Source: Microbacterium galbinum (lineage in GTDB: Bacteria; Actinomycetota; Actinomycetes; Actinomycetales; Microbacteriaceae). From it: 64,000 nt of DNA. The stretch spans positions 1,922,001 through 1,986,000 of the forward strand of contig NZ_JAHWXM010000001.1 in NCBI RefSeq assembly GCF_023091225.1, written 5' to 3'. Position 1 is the first letter of the stretch, and every line of letters begins with the position of its first letter. The notes under the pieces were generated by a model. The model searched no databases and had not been told where the DNA came from. It saw only the letters and a program-made list of their open reading frames with translations. A program made the translations under genes and the position numbers. Positions 30,544 to 39,577 of this stretch are shown piece after piece.

Positions 30544-31203
30544 CTACGCGCGAGGCACCCCGACGACCCGCCCCTCCTCCACACGCACGACCCGATCCGC
30601 GGCATCCAGCAATGCCGAATCGTGCGAGACGCACACCACCGCCACCCCGCGATCGGCCTCGGATCGCAGCACCGAACGGATGCGCCGACTGCTCTCGGCA
30701 TCCAGCCCGGTCGTCGGCTCGTCGAGGAGCAGCAGGTCGGCCTGCCGCGCGAGACCCTGAGCGAGCAGGGCGCGCTGCTGCTGCCCGCCCGAGAGTGAGG
30801 CGAACGGGCTCGGCGCGAGGCGGGTGATGTCCAGTCGCTCCAGCGACCGAGTCACGACCGTGCGCGCCTCGCCGTCCATCCGTCGCCACGGGCCGAGCCG
30901 ACCCCAGACGCCGACGGCGACGACATCGCGCACCGTGACGGGCAACCGGGGCGGGATCGCCGCGCGCTGCGGCACGAAGGCAACGGCGCCGGGCACCGAA
31001 CGCTGACCGCGCCGCGGCGAGCGCGTGCCCGCGAGCACTTCGAGCAGCGTCGACTTGCCGGCGCCGTTGGGCCCGGCGATCACCGCGAACTCCCCCGGCA
31101 CGATGCGCAGATCGACGCCGCACACCACGTCGACGCCGTCGAAGGCGACGTGCACGTCGTCAAGGACGGCGATCGGATCGGCGAGCACGGGGGACGAAGT
31201 CAT
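30544..31203 (-). CDS. aztA: Zinc ABC transporter ATPase, AztA/ZnuC-like
   Basis: A 219-residue ATPase with Walker A G-P-N-G-A-G-K-S-T near 43-51, Q-loop V-P-Q-R-A near 75, signature L-S-G-G-Q-Q-Q-R near 134-141 and Walker B L-L-L-D-E-P-T near 156-162. It energises zinc uptake with the divergent permease gene. The two start codons are 55 bases apart and share a Zur box. The AztA name rests on the company of AztB-, AztC- and AztD-like genes. Confidence 0.88.
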   Translation of the reverse strand: MTSSPVLADPIAVLDDVHVAFDGVDVVCGVDLRIVPGEFAVIAGPNGAGKSTLLEVLAGTRSPRRGQRSVPGAVAFVPQRAAIPPRLPVTVRDVVAVGVWGRLGPWRRMDGEARTVVTRSLERLDITRLAPSPFASLSGGQQQRALLAQGLARQADLLLLDEPTTGLDAESSRRIRSVLRSEADRGVAVVCVSHDSALLDAADRVVRVEEGRVVGVPRA

Positions 31204-31220
31204 GTCTCGATCATATGAGT

Positions 31221-31250
31221 TTGATAATCATTCTCAAAAAGCTCTAGGCT
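31221..31250 (+). promoter_or_regulatory. Zur box and leaderless promoter of aztB
   Basis: TTGATAATCATTCTCAA (31221-31237) is a near-perfect palindrome of the Fur/Zur class (TGATAAT-C-ATTCTCA). It overlaps the -35 TTGATA (31221-31226), which is 18 bases from the -10 TAGGCT (31245-31250), itself 8 nt before the GTG start at 31259. Binding of Zur under zinc sufficiency would block both divergent genes. Confidence 0.82.
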
Positions 31251-31258
31251 CGCTCAAC

Positions 31259-32119
31259 GTGACCCTTCCTCTCCTCGCCCCCTTCGCGCTCGAGTTCGTG
31301 CAGCGCGGCATGCTCGGCGGCGCACTCGTGGCGATCCTCTGCGGCGTCGTCGGCACGTGGGTCGTGATCCGCGGCATGGCGTTCCTCGGCGAGGCACTGG
31401 CCCACGGCATGCTCCCCGGCGTCGCGCTGGCCACGGTGCTGGGCCTGCCCGTGCTGGCCGGCGGCGCCCTGAGTGCCGTCGCCATGAGTATCGGGATCGG
31501 TGCACTCCAGCGCCGAGCGAAGCTGTCCTACGACACGAGCATCGGACTGCTCTTCGTCTCGATGCTGGCCCTCGGGGTCATCATCATCTCCCACTCGGGC
31601 AGCTTCGCCACCGACGCGACCGCGATCCTGTTCGGCGACATCCTCGCCATCACCTCGACCGACCTCATGCTGCTGGCCGCGGCCGCCGCGATCGGTCTCG
31701 CCGTGACCTGCGGCTTCCACCGCTCGTTCGTCGCACTGGCGCTCGACACCCGCATCGCCACCGTGCTCGGCCTGCGCCCGCGGCTCGCACAGGCCGCGCT
31801 CGTGGGCCTCGTCACCCTCGCGGTCGTCGCCTCGTACCAGGCCGTCGGTTCGATGCTCGTGGTCGGTCTGCTGCTCGCCCCCGCAGTCGCGGCCGGCCAC
31901 TGGACCACCCGCATCCCCACGCGGATGCTGCTCGCCTGCGTATTCGGCATCGTCGCCGTCTTCCTCGGCCTCACGACTTCATGGTTCGCGGCGACCGCCG
32001 CCGGAGCATCCGTCGCCGCCGCGGCGATCGCCCTGACCTGCCTCTCGTGGGTCGCCCGCGCAGCCGTCTCCGGCATCCGCTCGACGACCCACGCGACGAC
32101 CGCACCGGTGTCGGCATGA
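31259..32119 (+). CDS. aztB: Zinc ABC transporter permease, AztB/ZnuB-like
   Basis: A 286-residue membrane protein with about eight helices and the ABC-3 pattern: L-C-G-V-V-G-T-W-V-V-I-R-G-M-A-F-L-G-E-A near 22-41, then M-A-L near 84 and G-F-H-R-S-F near 155. GTG 31259 is chosen over longer frames because the -10 TAGGCT sits 8 nt upstream and the Zur box precedes it. The stop overlaps the next in-frame ATG (32116) as ATGA. It pairs with the divergent ATPase. Confidence 0.9.
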   Translation: MTLPLLAPFALEFVQRGMLGGALVAILCGVVGTWVVIRGMAFLGEALAHGMLPGVALATVLGLPVLAGGALSAVAMSIGIGALQRRAKLSYDTSIGLLFVSMLALGVIIISHSGSFATDATAILFGDILAITSTDLMLLAAAAAIGLAVTCGFHRSFVALALDTRIATVLGLRPRLAQAALVGLVTLAVVASYQAVGSMLVVGLLLAPAVAAGHWTTRIPTRMLLACVFGIVAVFLGLTTSWFAATAAGASVAAAAIALTCLSWVARAAVSGIRSTTHATTAPVSA

Positions 32120-32157
32120 CCGCCCAAACCGACCCCACTCGCCCCCGAAAGGACCCC

Positions 32158-33399
32158 GTGCGTTCCCGCTCGACCTCCCTCGCCCTCCTGGGCGCCCTCA
32201 CGCTCGGCCTCGCCGCCTGCACCGGAGCGCCCACCGCCGACACGTCCGCCGAGACGGCGACCGACGCCCCCTCCACCGGCGACGGTCACGGCGCGATCGC
32301 CGGAGCCGAGGAGGTCGCCGAACCCCCGCTCGGGCTCACGGCGATCGACCCCGCCGGCACGGTCACGCACCTCGACCTGCTCGACGAGACCGTGACCGAG
32401 ATCGGCGCGATCGACGCACCGCGGGCGATGACCACCGACGGCCGCTACCTGTTCGCCGACGTCGGCGACGGCATCGAGATCGTCGACAGCGGCGTGTGGA
32501 CGTGGGACCACGTCGACCACTTCCACTACTACCGCGCGGCCCCGGCCCTGCTCGGCACGGTCGACGGCGAGGGTGCAGCGACCGTCGCCACGACGAACAG
32601 CTCAACCTCCGGCGGCACCGGCATCTCGTTCGCCGATTCGGGGGATGCCGTGCTGCTCGGCACCGAGGCCCTCTCGAAGGGCGAGATCCGCGAGCAGTTC
32701 CGCCTCGAGCGCGAGCCGCACGCCGGACTCGTGGTTCCCGTCGGGTCGTTCGCGCTCGTCACCGAGGCGGTCGACGGGGTCGGGGCGCGCGTCGCCGGCT
32801 ACACCGCCGACGGCGAGCCGACCGGACTCGACGAGACGTGCGCCGCTCCCTCGGGCACGATCACGACCCGGGTCGGCGCCGTGATCGGATGCGCCGACGG
32901 CGCCCTGCTCGCCCACGTCGACGACGGCGAGCTCGTCGTCGAGCGCATCCCGTACCCGGCGGATGCTCCCACCGGCGCGGTCGCCTCGTTCGACAACCGC
33001 GAGGGGCGCCCGACCGTCGCCGGCCTCGCGAGCCCGACCGACATCCGACTGCTCGACACCCGAGCCCGCACCTGGACGCTGCTCACGGCACCGGCCCCGC
33101 TCGTGCACGTGACCGCGGTCGATGACGAGGACGGTCACCTTCTCGGGCTGGCCGAGGACGGGCGGATGCTCGTGCTCAGCGCCGCCGACGGCTCGCTGCT
33201 CGCCGAGACGGCGCCCCTCGTCGCCGCCTCGCTCGCGTCGGGCGCGGCCCCGGTGCTCGTCGCCGACCAGCACCGCGCCTACCTCAGCGCCCCCGTCGAG
33301 CGGCAGCTGTACGAGATCGATTACGCCGATGCCGCCCGCATCGCCCGCACGTTCGAGACCGCCACCGAGCCGGCCTTCGTCGCCGAGACAGGACGCTGA
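32158..33399 (+). CDS. aztD: AztD-like zinc metallochaperone lipoprotein, first copy
   Basis: A lipoprotein of about 413 residues (lipobox L-A-A-C21) predicted to be a beta-propeller. The motif D117-H-V-D-H-F-H123-Y-Y, and H44 in an N-terminal D-G-H-G loop, are the sort of zinc-binding sites found in AztD, which passes zinc to the AztC binding protein. GTG 32158 follows GAAAGGA (32147-32153); ATG 32116, which overlaps the aztB stop, is an alternative start. A second, more typical AztD gene lies three genes downstream. The zinc role is inferred from neighbours and motifs. Confidence 0.75.
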   Translation: MRSRSTSLALLGALTLGLAACTGAPTADTSAETATDAPSTGDGHGAIAGAEEVAEPPLGLTAIDPAGTVTHLDLLDETVTEIGAIDAPRAMTTDGRYLFADVGDGIEIVDSGVWTWDHVDHFHYYRAAPALLGTVDGEGAATVATTNSSTSGGTGISFADSGDAVLLGTEALSKGEIREQFRLEREPHAGLVVPVGSFALVTEAVDGVGARVAGYTADGEPTGLDETCAAPSGTITTRVGAVIGCADGALLAHVDDGELVVERIPYPADAPTGAVASFDNREGRPTVAGLASPTDIRLLDTRARTWTLLTAPAPLVHVTAVDDEDGHLLGLAEDGRMLVLSAADGSLLAETAPLVAASLASGAAPVLVADQHRAYLSAPVERQLYEIDYADAARIARTFETATEPAFVAETGR

Positions 33400-33400
33400 C

Positions 33401-34333
33401 ATGCGACCGCCCCGCCTCCGCTCCCGCGCCGCGACCGCCCTCGCCACCGTCGGCCTGCTCGCCGCGACCCTCACGGCGTGCGCGCCGCCCGCGACCGACG
33501 CGCGCCCCCTCGTCGTCGTCTCGACGAACATCCTCGGCGACGTCGTCGAGCAGCTCGTCGGTGATCAGGCGCGCGTGGTCACGCTCATGAAGCCGAACGC
33601 CGACCCGCACTCCTTCGAGATCTCGGCGCAGGAGGCGGCCACCCTGCGCGAGGCCGACCTGATCGTCTCGAACGGACTCGGACTCGAGGAGGGGCTGCAG
33701 CAGCACCTCGACGCGGCATCCGCCTCCGACGCCCGCACCTTCGTCGCCGGCGACGCGATCGAGGTGCTCGACTACAGCGAGGGCGATGCCGCGGGCATGC
33801 CGGACTCGCACTTCTGGACCGACCCGGCGCAGATGCTCGCCGTCGTCGACGCGCTCGAACCCGCGCTCGCCGAGATCGAGGGGATCGATCCCGACGCCCT
33901 GCAGTCGAGCGTCGCCGACTATCGCACCGAGCTCGACGACCTGGATGCCGAGATGACGGATGCCTTCGCGCGCATCCCCGCCGACCGTCGCGCCCTCGTC
34001 ACCAACCACCACGTCTTCGGCTACCTGGCGGAACGCTTCGACTTCGACGTCGTCGGGGCCGTGATCCCCGGGGGCACGACGCTCGCCGCGCCCTCGGCAT
34101 CCGATCTCGCCGACCTCGTCGACGCGGTCGAGGAGACCGGTGTCCCGGCGATCTTCGCAGAGTCGTCGTCGCCCGATCGTCTCGCACGGGCTCTCGCCGA
34201 CGAGGCCGACATCGACGTCGAGGTGATCGAGCTCTTCACCGAGTCGCTCACCGACGCCGACGGCGGCGCCCCCGACTACCTGACCATGATGCGCGTCAAC
34301 ACCGAGCGCATCGTTTCCGGTCTCACCCGCTGA
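33401..34333 (+). CDS. aztC: Zinc ABC substrate-binding lipoprotein, AztC/ZnuA-like
   Basis: A 310-residue lipoprotein (lipobox L-T-A-C27) of the cluster A-I (ZnuA/TroA) binding proteins. Candidate zinc ligands are H70 in D-P-H-S-F-E, H137 in D-S-H-F-W, H203/H204 in T-N-H-H-V-F-G-Y and E281 in T-E-S-L, where many relatives use Asp. The His-rich loop of many ZnuA proteins is missing, as in AztC, which depends on AztD. It starts one base after the first aztD-like gene. Confidence 0.9.
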   Translation: MRPPRLRSRAATALATVGLLAATLTACAPPATDARPLVVVSTNILGDVVEQLVGDQARVVTLMKPNADPHSFEISAQEAATLREADLIVSNGLGLEEGLQQHLDAASASDARTFVAGDAIEVLDYSEGDAAGMPDSHFWTDPAQMLAVVDALEPALAEIEGIDPDALQSSVADYRTELDDLDAEMTDAFARIPADRRALVTNHHVFGYLAERFDFDVVGAVIPGGTTLAAPSASDLADLVDAVEETGVPAIFAESSSPDRLARALADEADIDVEVIELFTESLTDADGGAPDYLTMMRVNTERIVSGLTR

Positions 34334-34364
34334 GACCACCCCTCACAGAGAAAGAAGCACCTGC

Positions 34365-35567
34365 ATGAAGAAACTCCCCCTGCGCAGAGCGCTGGTCGGT
34401 GCCGTCGCCCTCGGCGCGGTCGTGACCCTCGCGTCCTGCTCGACCACCCCCGCCGCGGATGCCCCGGCGAGCGAGAGCTCGACGACGGATGCCGGCGCCC
34501 GCGTCGCGATCTCGTACGACGGCGGCATCCTGGTGCTGGACGGCGAGACCCTCGAGACCGTCGCGGACTTCGACTCCGAGGAGTTCACCCGCCTCAATCC
34601 GGCCGGTGACGACCGGCACGTCATGGTCACGATGAGCGAGGGCTTCCAGGTGCTCGACACCGGCGCCGGTTCCTCCGACGACGCGGCCCTCACCGACACG
34701 GTCTTCGCGGCCGACACCCCCGGTCACGTCGTTCGCCACGGCGGCAAGACGATCCTCTACGCCGACGGCACGAGCGACACGACCATCTTCGACACGGCCG
34801 ATCTCGCGGCATCCGATGGACTTCCCGAGGTCGAGACGATCGCGGGCGTCGAGGCGCACCACGGCGTCTCGATCGTGCTCGAGGACGGCACGTTCCTCAC
34901 CACCGTCGGCAACACCGACGGACGGAACGGCATCGTGGTGCGCGACGCCGACGGCGCGGAGATCGCCTCGTCGGACCAGTGCCCCGGCGTGCACGGCGAG
35001 GGCACGGCCGCGAACGAGGTCGTCGTCTTCGGCTGCGAGGACGGCGCCCTGGTCTACGCCGACGGCGAGATCACGAAGCTCTCCGCTCCCGACCAGCCCT
35101 ATGGCCGGATGGGCAACGCCTACGTGAGCGAGTCCAGCCCGATCATCGTCGGCGACTACAAGAACGACCCCGACGCCGAGGGCTACCTGCTCGGCGCCGT
35201 CACCCTCATCGACACCGAGGCGCTGACGTACGAGGTCGTCGACCTGCCCGAGGGTGCGGAGTACACGTTCCGCGACGTCGCCCGCGGCCCGGGTGAGCTC
35301 GCGTACATCCTCGGATCCGACGGGTCGATCCACGTGCTCGACCCCGAGTCCGGCGAGATCACCGACACCTTCCCCGTGATCGACGCGTGGGAGGGACCCG
35401 CCGAGTGGCAGGACGCCCACCCCGCGATCGTCGTGGCCGGTGACATCGCCTACGTGACCGAGCCCGCCGCGAACAGCGTGCACGCCGTCGACCTCACCAC
35501 GGGCGAGGTGCTCGCGAGCACCGAGCTCGAGGTCACGCCCAACGAGATCGCGCCGGCCGCCGGCTGA
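34365..35567 (+). CDS. aztD: AztD zinc metallochaperone lipoprotein, second copy
   Basis: A 400-residue lipoprotein (lipobox L-A-S-C25) that matches the AztD pattern best: V-E-A-H-H-G-V-S-I near 164-172, C-P-G-V-H-G-E-G near 205-212 with a conserved disulfide-type Cys pair, and Y-R-M-G-N-A-Y-like blade repeats to the end. It is the last gene of the zinc operon, 31 bases after aztC. Having two AztD-like proteins with one AztC is unusual; the first could be specialised for a different metal load or partner. Confidence 0.85.
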   Translation: MKKLPLRRALVGAVALGAVVTLASCSTTPAADAPASESSTTDAGARVAISYDGGILVLDGETLETVADFDSEEFTRLNPAGDDRHVMVTMSEGFQVLDTGAGSSDDAALTDTVFAADTPGHVVRHGGKTILYADGTSDTTIFDTADLAASDGLPEVETIAGVEAHHGVSIVLEDGTFLTTVGNTDGRNGIVVRDADGAEIASSDQCPGVHGEGTAANEVVVFGCEDGALVYADGEITKLSAPDQPYGRMGNAYVSESSPIIVGDYKNDPDAEGYLLGAVTLIDTEALTYEVVDLPEGAEYTFRDVARGPGELAYILGSDGSIHVLDPESGEITDTFPVIDAWEGPAEWQDAHPAIVVAGDIAYVTEPAANSVHAVDLTTGEVLASTELEVTPNEIAPAAG

Positions 35568-35591
35568 TCCCCGGCGCTCTTCCCGCCCTCG

Positions 35592-35668
35592 GTTCGGGAG
35601 GAGAACACCGCGATGGGAGGACGAATTCTCAGAATCCGTCCTCCCATCCGTGTGATCTCCTCCCGAAC
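35592..35668. repeat. 77-base near-perfect palindrome, copy 1
   Basis: Arms of 38 bases (35592-35629 and 35631-35668) around one central base. The left arm reads GTTCGGGAGGAGAACACCGC then GATGGGAGGACGAATTCT, and the right arm is its near-exact reverse complement. It sits between convergent aztD and HAD genes. Related elements lie at 47302-47380 and 54341-54419. Confidence 0.88.
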
Positions 35669-35684
35669 GGGTGTCGGCCCCGCC

Positions 35685-36446
35685 TCACAACCGAGGGAGG
35701 AGACCCTCCAGGAACTCCGCCGTCGATTCCCAGCCGGTGACCGCATGGCATTCGACTCCCATCGCGAGCACGGGGTAGTCGTTCCCGGCGGGATCGAGCC
35801 GGTCGCCGACGAACAGCATGTCATCGAGGGGGATGCCGGTCTGCTCGACCAGTCGTCGTATGCCGTACGCCTTGTCGATGCCCCGCTCGGTGACGTCGAT
35901 CGACGTCGACCCTCCCGAGCGCACTTCGAGATCCGGCAATCGAGCGGCGACGGCGGCGCTGAGCGCGTTGCGCTTCTCGCCCGTCGGATCCCAGGCCGCC
36001 TTGGCATCGAGCGGAGCCTGCTGCCCCAGCGCCGAGAAGGTGATCTGCGAGCCGCGGTCCTCGATGACGTCGCCCCAGGTCGTCTCCTCCCACAGACCGA
36101 GCCGGCGCGCCTCTTCTTCGAACACGGCGGTCGCTGCGGCGCGACGCCCCGCAGCGAGGTCGAGCGCGTAGACGGTCTCGATCCCGTGCGCACGGATGCG
36201 GTAGTACTGGGTGCCGCAGGCCGGGAGCAGGTGGAAGTTCGCCAGCGTCTCCGGGCCGGCGGCGGGCAGCCTGTCGACGACCTGCGCCGTGAACTGCTCC
36301 AGACGCCCGCCGGAGATGATGGCGACGGTCACGCGCTCGGCGAGCGCCACCAGGAGCGCCCCCATCCGGGGGTCGATCGCGCTCTTGGACGGCGCCAAGG
36401 TGTCGTCGAGATCGAAGGCCACGAGGCGCGGGGCGGGCGCGGTCAT
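35685..36446 (-). CDS. HAD-IIB family phosphatase
   Basis: A 253-residue hydrolase of the Cof/phosphomannomutase-like HAD-IIB group. It has nucleophile D12 and D14 in A-F-D-L-D-D-T, motif II I-S-G-G-R near 48-52, and motif IV G-D-R-L-D-P-A-G-N-D near 216-225. It probably removes phosphate from a sugar phosphate. Its ATG overlaps the LacI stop (ATGA, 36443-36446), so both are one unit. Its position in the mannose-related locus suggests a role with mannose- or phosphomannan-derived phosphates, though this is inference. Confidence 0.85.
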   Translation of the reverse strand: MTAPAPRLVAFDLDDTLAPSKSAIDPRMGALLVALAERVTVAIISGGRLEQFTAQVVDRLPAAGPETLANFHLLPACGTQYYRIRAHGIETVYALDLAAGRRAAATAVFEEEARRLGLWEETTWGDVIEDRGSQITFSALGQQAPLDAKAAWDPTGEKRNALSAAVAARLPDLEVRSGGSTSIDVTERGIDKAYGIRRLVEQTGIPLDDMLFVGDRLDPAGNDYPVLAMGVECHAVTGWESTAEFLEGLLPRL

Positions 36447-37543
36447 CCCGCCGCCTCGATGATCGCCTCGCCCTGCCCCCGCACGGGTCCCGTGCTGCCC
36501 CGCACGATGAACTCCACCGGAGGCAGCTCGATCGCTCCCGGCTCGTTCCCCTCGACGATCGAGACGAGGGCGCGCGCGCAGGCGTTGCCCCACTGGAAGA
36601 CGTCCTGTCGCACGGTCGTCAGCGGCGGGATGATGTAAGGCGCGAGCGGGATGTCGTCGAAGCCGATGATCGAGAGATCGTGGGGCACGCGGACGCCCCG
36701 ATCGATCGCGGCGGAGATGCCGGCGATCGCCATGATGTCGTTCGCGTAGATGATGGCGGTCGGCGGTTCGGGGTCGTCGAGCAGTTCGTGCGTCGCGCGC
36801 GCGCCGGCCGCACCGGTGAAGTCGGCCTCGACGACGGTGCCGGGGCGCAGCCCCAGCTGGGCGAGCTCGGAGGCCCAGGCCTCGCGACGCACGCGCGAGT
36901 GCACGTAGCGATCGGAACCCGAGACGTGCGCGATGCGCTCATGACCCAGGGCGTGCAGGTGGCGGACGGCACGACGGATGCCGGCGGCGTCGTCGAGCCC
37001 GATGGGGGCCGTGCCCTCGCCGGTTCCCGAACCGAGCAGCACGCAGGGCATCCCGAGTCCGGCGAGCTCGGCCGGACGCTCGTCCTCGACGCGGAGGTCG
37101 GTGAGGAAGACGCCGTCGACCCGGGCTTCGTGGGCGAAACGCGAGTAGGCCTCGCGTTCGGCCTCTTCGCCGTCGACGACCTGCAGCACGAGGGCGTAGC
37201 CGACGGTCGAGAGGAAGCTCTCGACCCCCGCGACGAACTGCGGGAAGAACGGGTCGGTGCTCAGCAGCTCGGGGGCGCGACGGATCACGAGGCCCAGCGC
37301 CTGGGCCCGGCTGCGCGAGAGAGCGCGCGCCCGGGCATCCGGACGCCATTCGAGCGCGCGAGCGGCTTCGAGGATGCGCTCGCGCGCCTCTTCACCCACG
37401 CCGGAGCGGCCGTTGAAGACGAAGGACACGGCGCTCTTCGAGACGCCGGCCCTGGCCGCGACGTCGCCGATGGTGATCTTGCGCTGCAGCACGGGCGAGG
37501 CGGGCCGATCGGCGCCGACGCCGTCGGGGGGAGTCGCGTTCAT
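36443..37543 (-). CDS. LacI-family repressor of the sugar locus
   Basis: A 366-residue repressor with an HTH at about 23-45 (I-T-I-G-D-V-A-A-R-A-G-V-S-K-S-A-V-S-F), the LacI hinge and a periplasmic-binding-type sensor domain. TACACT (37550-37555 on the other strand) is 6 nt from the ATG, so it is probably leaderless. AAACCGGTTT palindromes occur in the promoters of the divergent permease gene (37623-37632) and the distant solute-binding gene (47020-47029), so this protein probably controls both. The effector sugar is unknown. Confidence 0.9.
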   Translation of the reverse strand: MNATPPDGVGADRPASPVLQRKITIGDVAARAGVSKSAVSFVFNGRSGVGEEARERILEAARALEWRPDARARALSRSRAQALGLVIRRAPELLSTDPFFPQFVAGVESFLSTVGYALVLQVVDGEEAEREAYSRFAHEARVDGVFLTDLRVEDERPAELAGLGMPCVLLGSGTGEGTAPIGLDDAAGIRRAVRHLHALGHERIAHVSGSDRYVHSRVRREAWASELAQLGLRPGTVVEADFTGAAGARATHELLDDPEPPTAIIYANDIMAIAGISAAIDRGVRVPHDLSIIGFDDIPLAPYIIPPLTTVRQDVFQWGNACARALVSIVEGNEPGAIELPPVEFIVRGSTGPVRGQGEAIIEAAG

Positions 37544-37606
37544 GGTTGTAGTGTAACCGACCGTTTAGCGAGATTTAGCGCCGTCTTCCACCGGAAGTCC
37601 GGCAGG

Positions 37607-37636
37607 TTGACCTCGCACAGCAAAACCGGTTTACTA
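37607..37636 (+). promoter_or_regulatory. Promoter and LacI operator of the sugar permease operon
   Basis: The -35 TTGACC (37607-37612) and -10 TTTACT (37630-37635) are 17 bases apart, with the palindrome AAACCGGTTT (37623-37632) between and overlapping the -10. The same arrangement is found on the opposite strand at 47017-47045, so this is a strong operator candidate for the divergent LacI protein. Confidence 0.8.
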
Positions 37637-37717
37637 AAGGAGTTGTCACCGTCGCGCACCACCGGACCACAGCCGGATGCGACGACGGAACGGTCGTATC
37701 AGTGAGGAACAATCGCC

Positions 37718-38659
37718 ATGGGCAGTGCCGCACCAGCGCAGAGATCGAAGGCCGACCCGCCGCGTCGTCGCGGCGGCGCGCTGCACCGATGGCTCGGCGA
37801 CAACCCCCTCGGACTCCTGCTGAGCTCTCCGTACATCCTCTTCGTCATCGTCGTCTTCCTCATCCCGTTCGGATTCGGGATCTGGATGTCGGTGCACGAC
37901 TTCTACTTCACCGCCCCGGGCGTCGCGGTCGAGCATCCGTTCGTCGGCTTCGAGAACTTCGCGACCGTGCTGGCCGACCCGATCGTGCGGCAGGCGTTCG
38001 GCAACCTGCTGATCTTCCTCGTCATCAACGTGCCGCTCACCGTCGTGCTCGGTCTGCTGCTCTCCTCCGGGCTCGACGCCGTCGTGCACTGGAAGGGCTT
38101 CTTCCGCATCTCGTACTACGTGCCCTACGTGACGGCATCCGTCGCGACGCTGGCCGTCTGGATCTTCCTGTTCAACGGCAACGGCGTCGTGAACTCCCTG
38201 CTCGGCTCGCTCGCCCCCGACCCGTCGTGGCTCGCCAACCCGGCGCTGATCATGCCGCTCATCGCCGTGTACGTCACCTGGAAGAACCTCGGGTTCTACA
38301 TCCTGCTGTACCTCGCCGCGCTCCAGAACGTGCCCAAGGAACTTCACGAGGCTGCCCAGCTCGACGGCGCCGGACGCTGGCAACGGTTCCGCTCGGTGAC
38401 GCTTCCCGCCGTGCGCCCGGTCACCTCGCTCGTCGTGCTGCTGTCGATCATCACCACCGGGCAGATCTTCACCGAGCCGTACCTGCTCACCGGCGGAGGA
38501 CCCAACAACGCCTCGATGACCCCCGCGCTGCTGATGTACCAGCAGGGCATCCAACAGGGGAAGCCCGACATCGCCGCCGCGATCGGCATGATCCTCGTCA
38601 TCGCCGTGATGATCGTCTCGCTCGTCTCGCGCCGCATCACGGAAGGCAAGAACCGATGA
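37718..38659 (+). CDS. Carbohydrate ABC permease, MalF-like
   Basis: A 313-residue membrane protein with six helices after a basic N-terminus (P-P-R-R-R-G-G). The EAA loop E-A-A-Q-L-D-G-A-G-R-W-Q-R-F near 212-225 marks sugar permeases of the CUT1 family. It ends in ATGA overlap with the second permease. The substrate is predicted to be an oligosaccharide or mannoside. No matching ATPase gene is in this window; CUT1 importers often use a shared MsiK-type ATPase. Confidence 0.92.
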   Translation: MGSAAPAQRSKADPPRRRGGALHRWLGDNPLGLLLSSPYILFVIVVFLIPFGFGIWMSVHDFYFTAPGVAVEHPFVGFENFATVLADPIVRQAFGNLLIFLVINVPLTVVLGLLLSSGLDAVVHWKGFFRISYYVPYVTASVATLAVWIFLFNGNGVVNSLLGSLAPDPSWLANPALIMPLIAVYVTWKNLGFYILLYLAALQNVPKELHEAAQLDGAGRWQRFRSVTLPAVRPVTSLVVLLSIITTGQIFTEPYLLTGGGPNNASMTPALLMYQQGIQQGKPDIAAAIGMILVIAVMIVSLVSRRITEGKNR

Positions 38660-39543
38660 CCACGTCGACGACCCGCACCGCTCCCGACAAGGCCGCCCGC
38701 CCCGCGCGCAGCGGACGGGTGCTCGGTGTGCTGCGCTTCGTGCTGCTGCTCATCGGGGCGCTCGCGGCGCTCGTGCCGTTCTACTACATGATCATCGGCG
38801 CCCTCCAGCGCACGCGCGACACCAGTCTGTTCGGTCTGCTGCCGCTTCCGCAGAACCTCACCTTCGACAACTTCGTCGCGATCAACCAGTCGGTGAACCT
38901 GCTCGGCTCAATGCTGAACTCCCTGATCTTCACCGCCGGTGTGGTGGGCTGCACCCTCGTGTTCGGCCTGCTCGTCGGCTACGCGCTCGCGGTTCTCTCG
39001 TTCCGCGGTCGAGGGATGGTCTTCGCCCTCGTGCTGCTCGTGCAGGCGATCCCGTTCCAGCTGCTCATGATCCCGCTGTACGTCATGGTCGTGCGCTACT
39101 TCGGTCTCGCCGACAACTTCATCGGCATGATCCTGCCCTTCGCGATCAACTCGGTCGCCGTGCTCATCTTCCGCCAGTACTTCCTGCAGATCCCCCGCGA
39201 CGTGTTCGACGCCGCGCGCATCGACGGCGCGAGCGAAGTGCGCATCCTGCTCTTCATCGCCGTGCCGCTCGTGCGCCCCGCCGTGCTCACCGCGATGCTC
39301 GTGACCTTCATCGGGCCCTGGAACGAGTTCCTGTGGCCGTTCCTCGTCACGAAGGACGCGACGAAGCAGACCCTGGCCGTGAGCCTGGCGAACTTCTCGC
39401 AGACGAACGGCTCGTTCCTCGAGAACCCGATGGGCGCCGTGCTCGCCGGCGCCTGCGTGCTCGCCGTGCCGGTGGTCGTGCTCTTCCTCCTGTTCCAGCG
39501 GCACTTCACGTCCGCGAACCTCGGCTCGGCCATCAAGGGCTGA
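38656..39543 (+). CDS. Carbohydrate ABC permease, MalG-like
   Basis: A 295-residue membrane protein with six helices. The EAA loop D-A-A-R-I-D-G-A-S-E-V-R-I near 184-196 and the F-I-G-P-W-N-E-F-L-W-P near 217-227 are typical of CUT1 MalG-type permeases. ATGA overlap couples it to the first permease, and GH130 follows 34 bases later. Confidence 0.93.
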   Translation: MTTSTTRTAPDKAARPARSGRVLGVLRFVLLLIGALAALVPFYYMIIGALQRTRDTSLFGLLPLPQNLTFDNFVAINQSVNLLGSMLNSLIFTAGVVGCTLVFGLLVGYALAVLSFRGRGMVFALVLLVQAIPFQLLMIPLYVMVVRYFGLADNFIGMILPFAINSVAVLIFRQYFLQIPRDVFDAARIDGASEVRILLFIAVPLVRPAVLTAMLVTFIGPWNEFLWPFLVTKDATKQTLAVSLANFSQTNGSFLENPMGAVLAGACVLAVPVVVLFLLFQRHFTSANLGSAIKG

Positions 39544-39577
39544 GCACTCGACACCGAAAGACCCCGAAGGCATCGCC

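Noticed and set aside
36443..37567. TAACCGACCGTTTA near the LacI start as a third LacI operator
   Set aside because: The half-sites are separated by an extra base and do not match the AAACCGGTTT palindrome, so I keep it only as a weak possibility.
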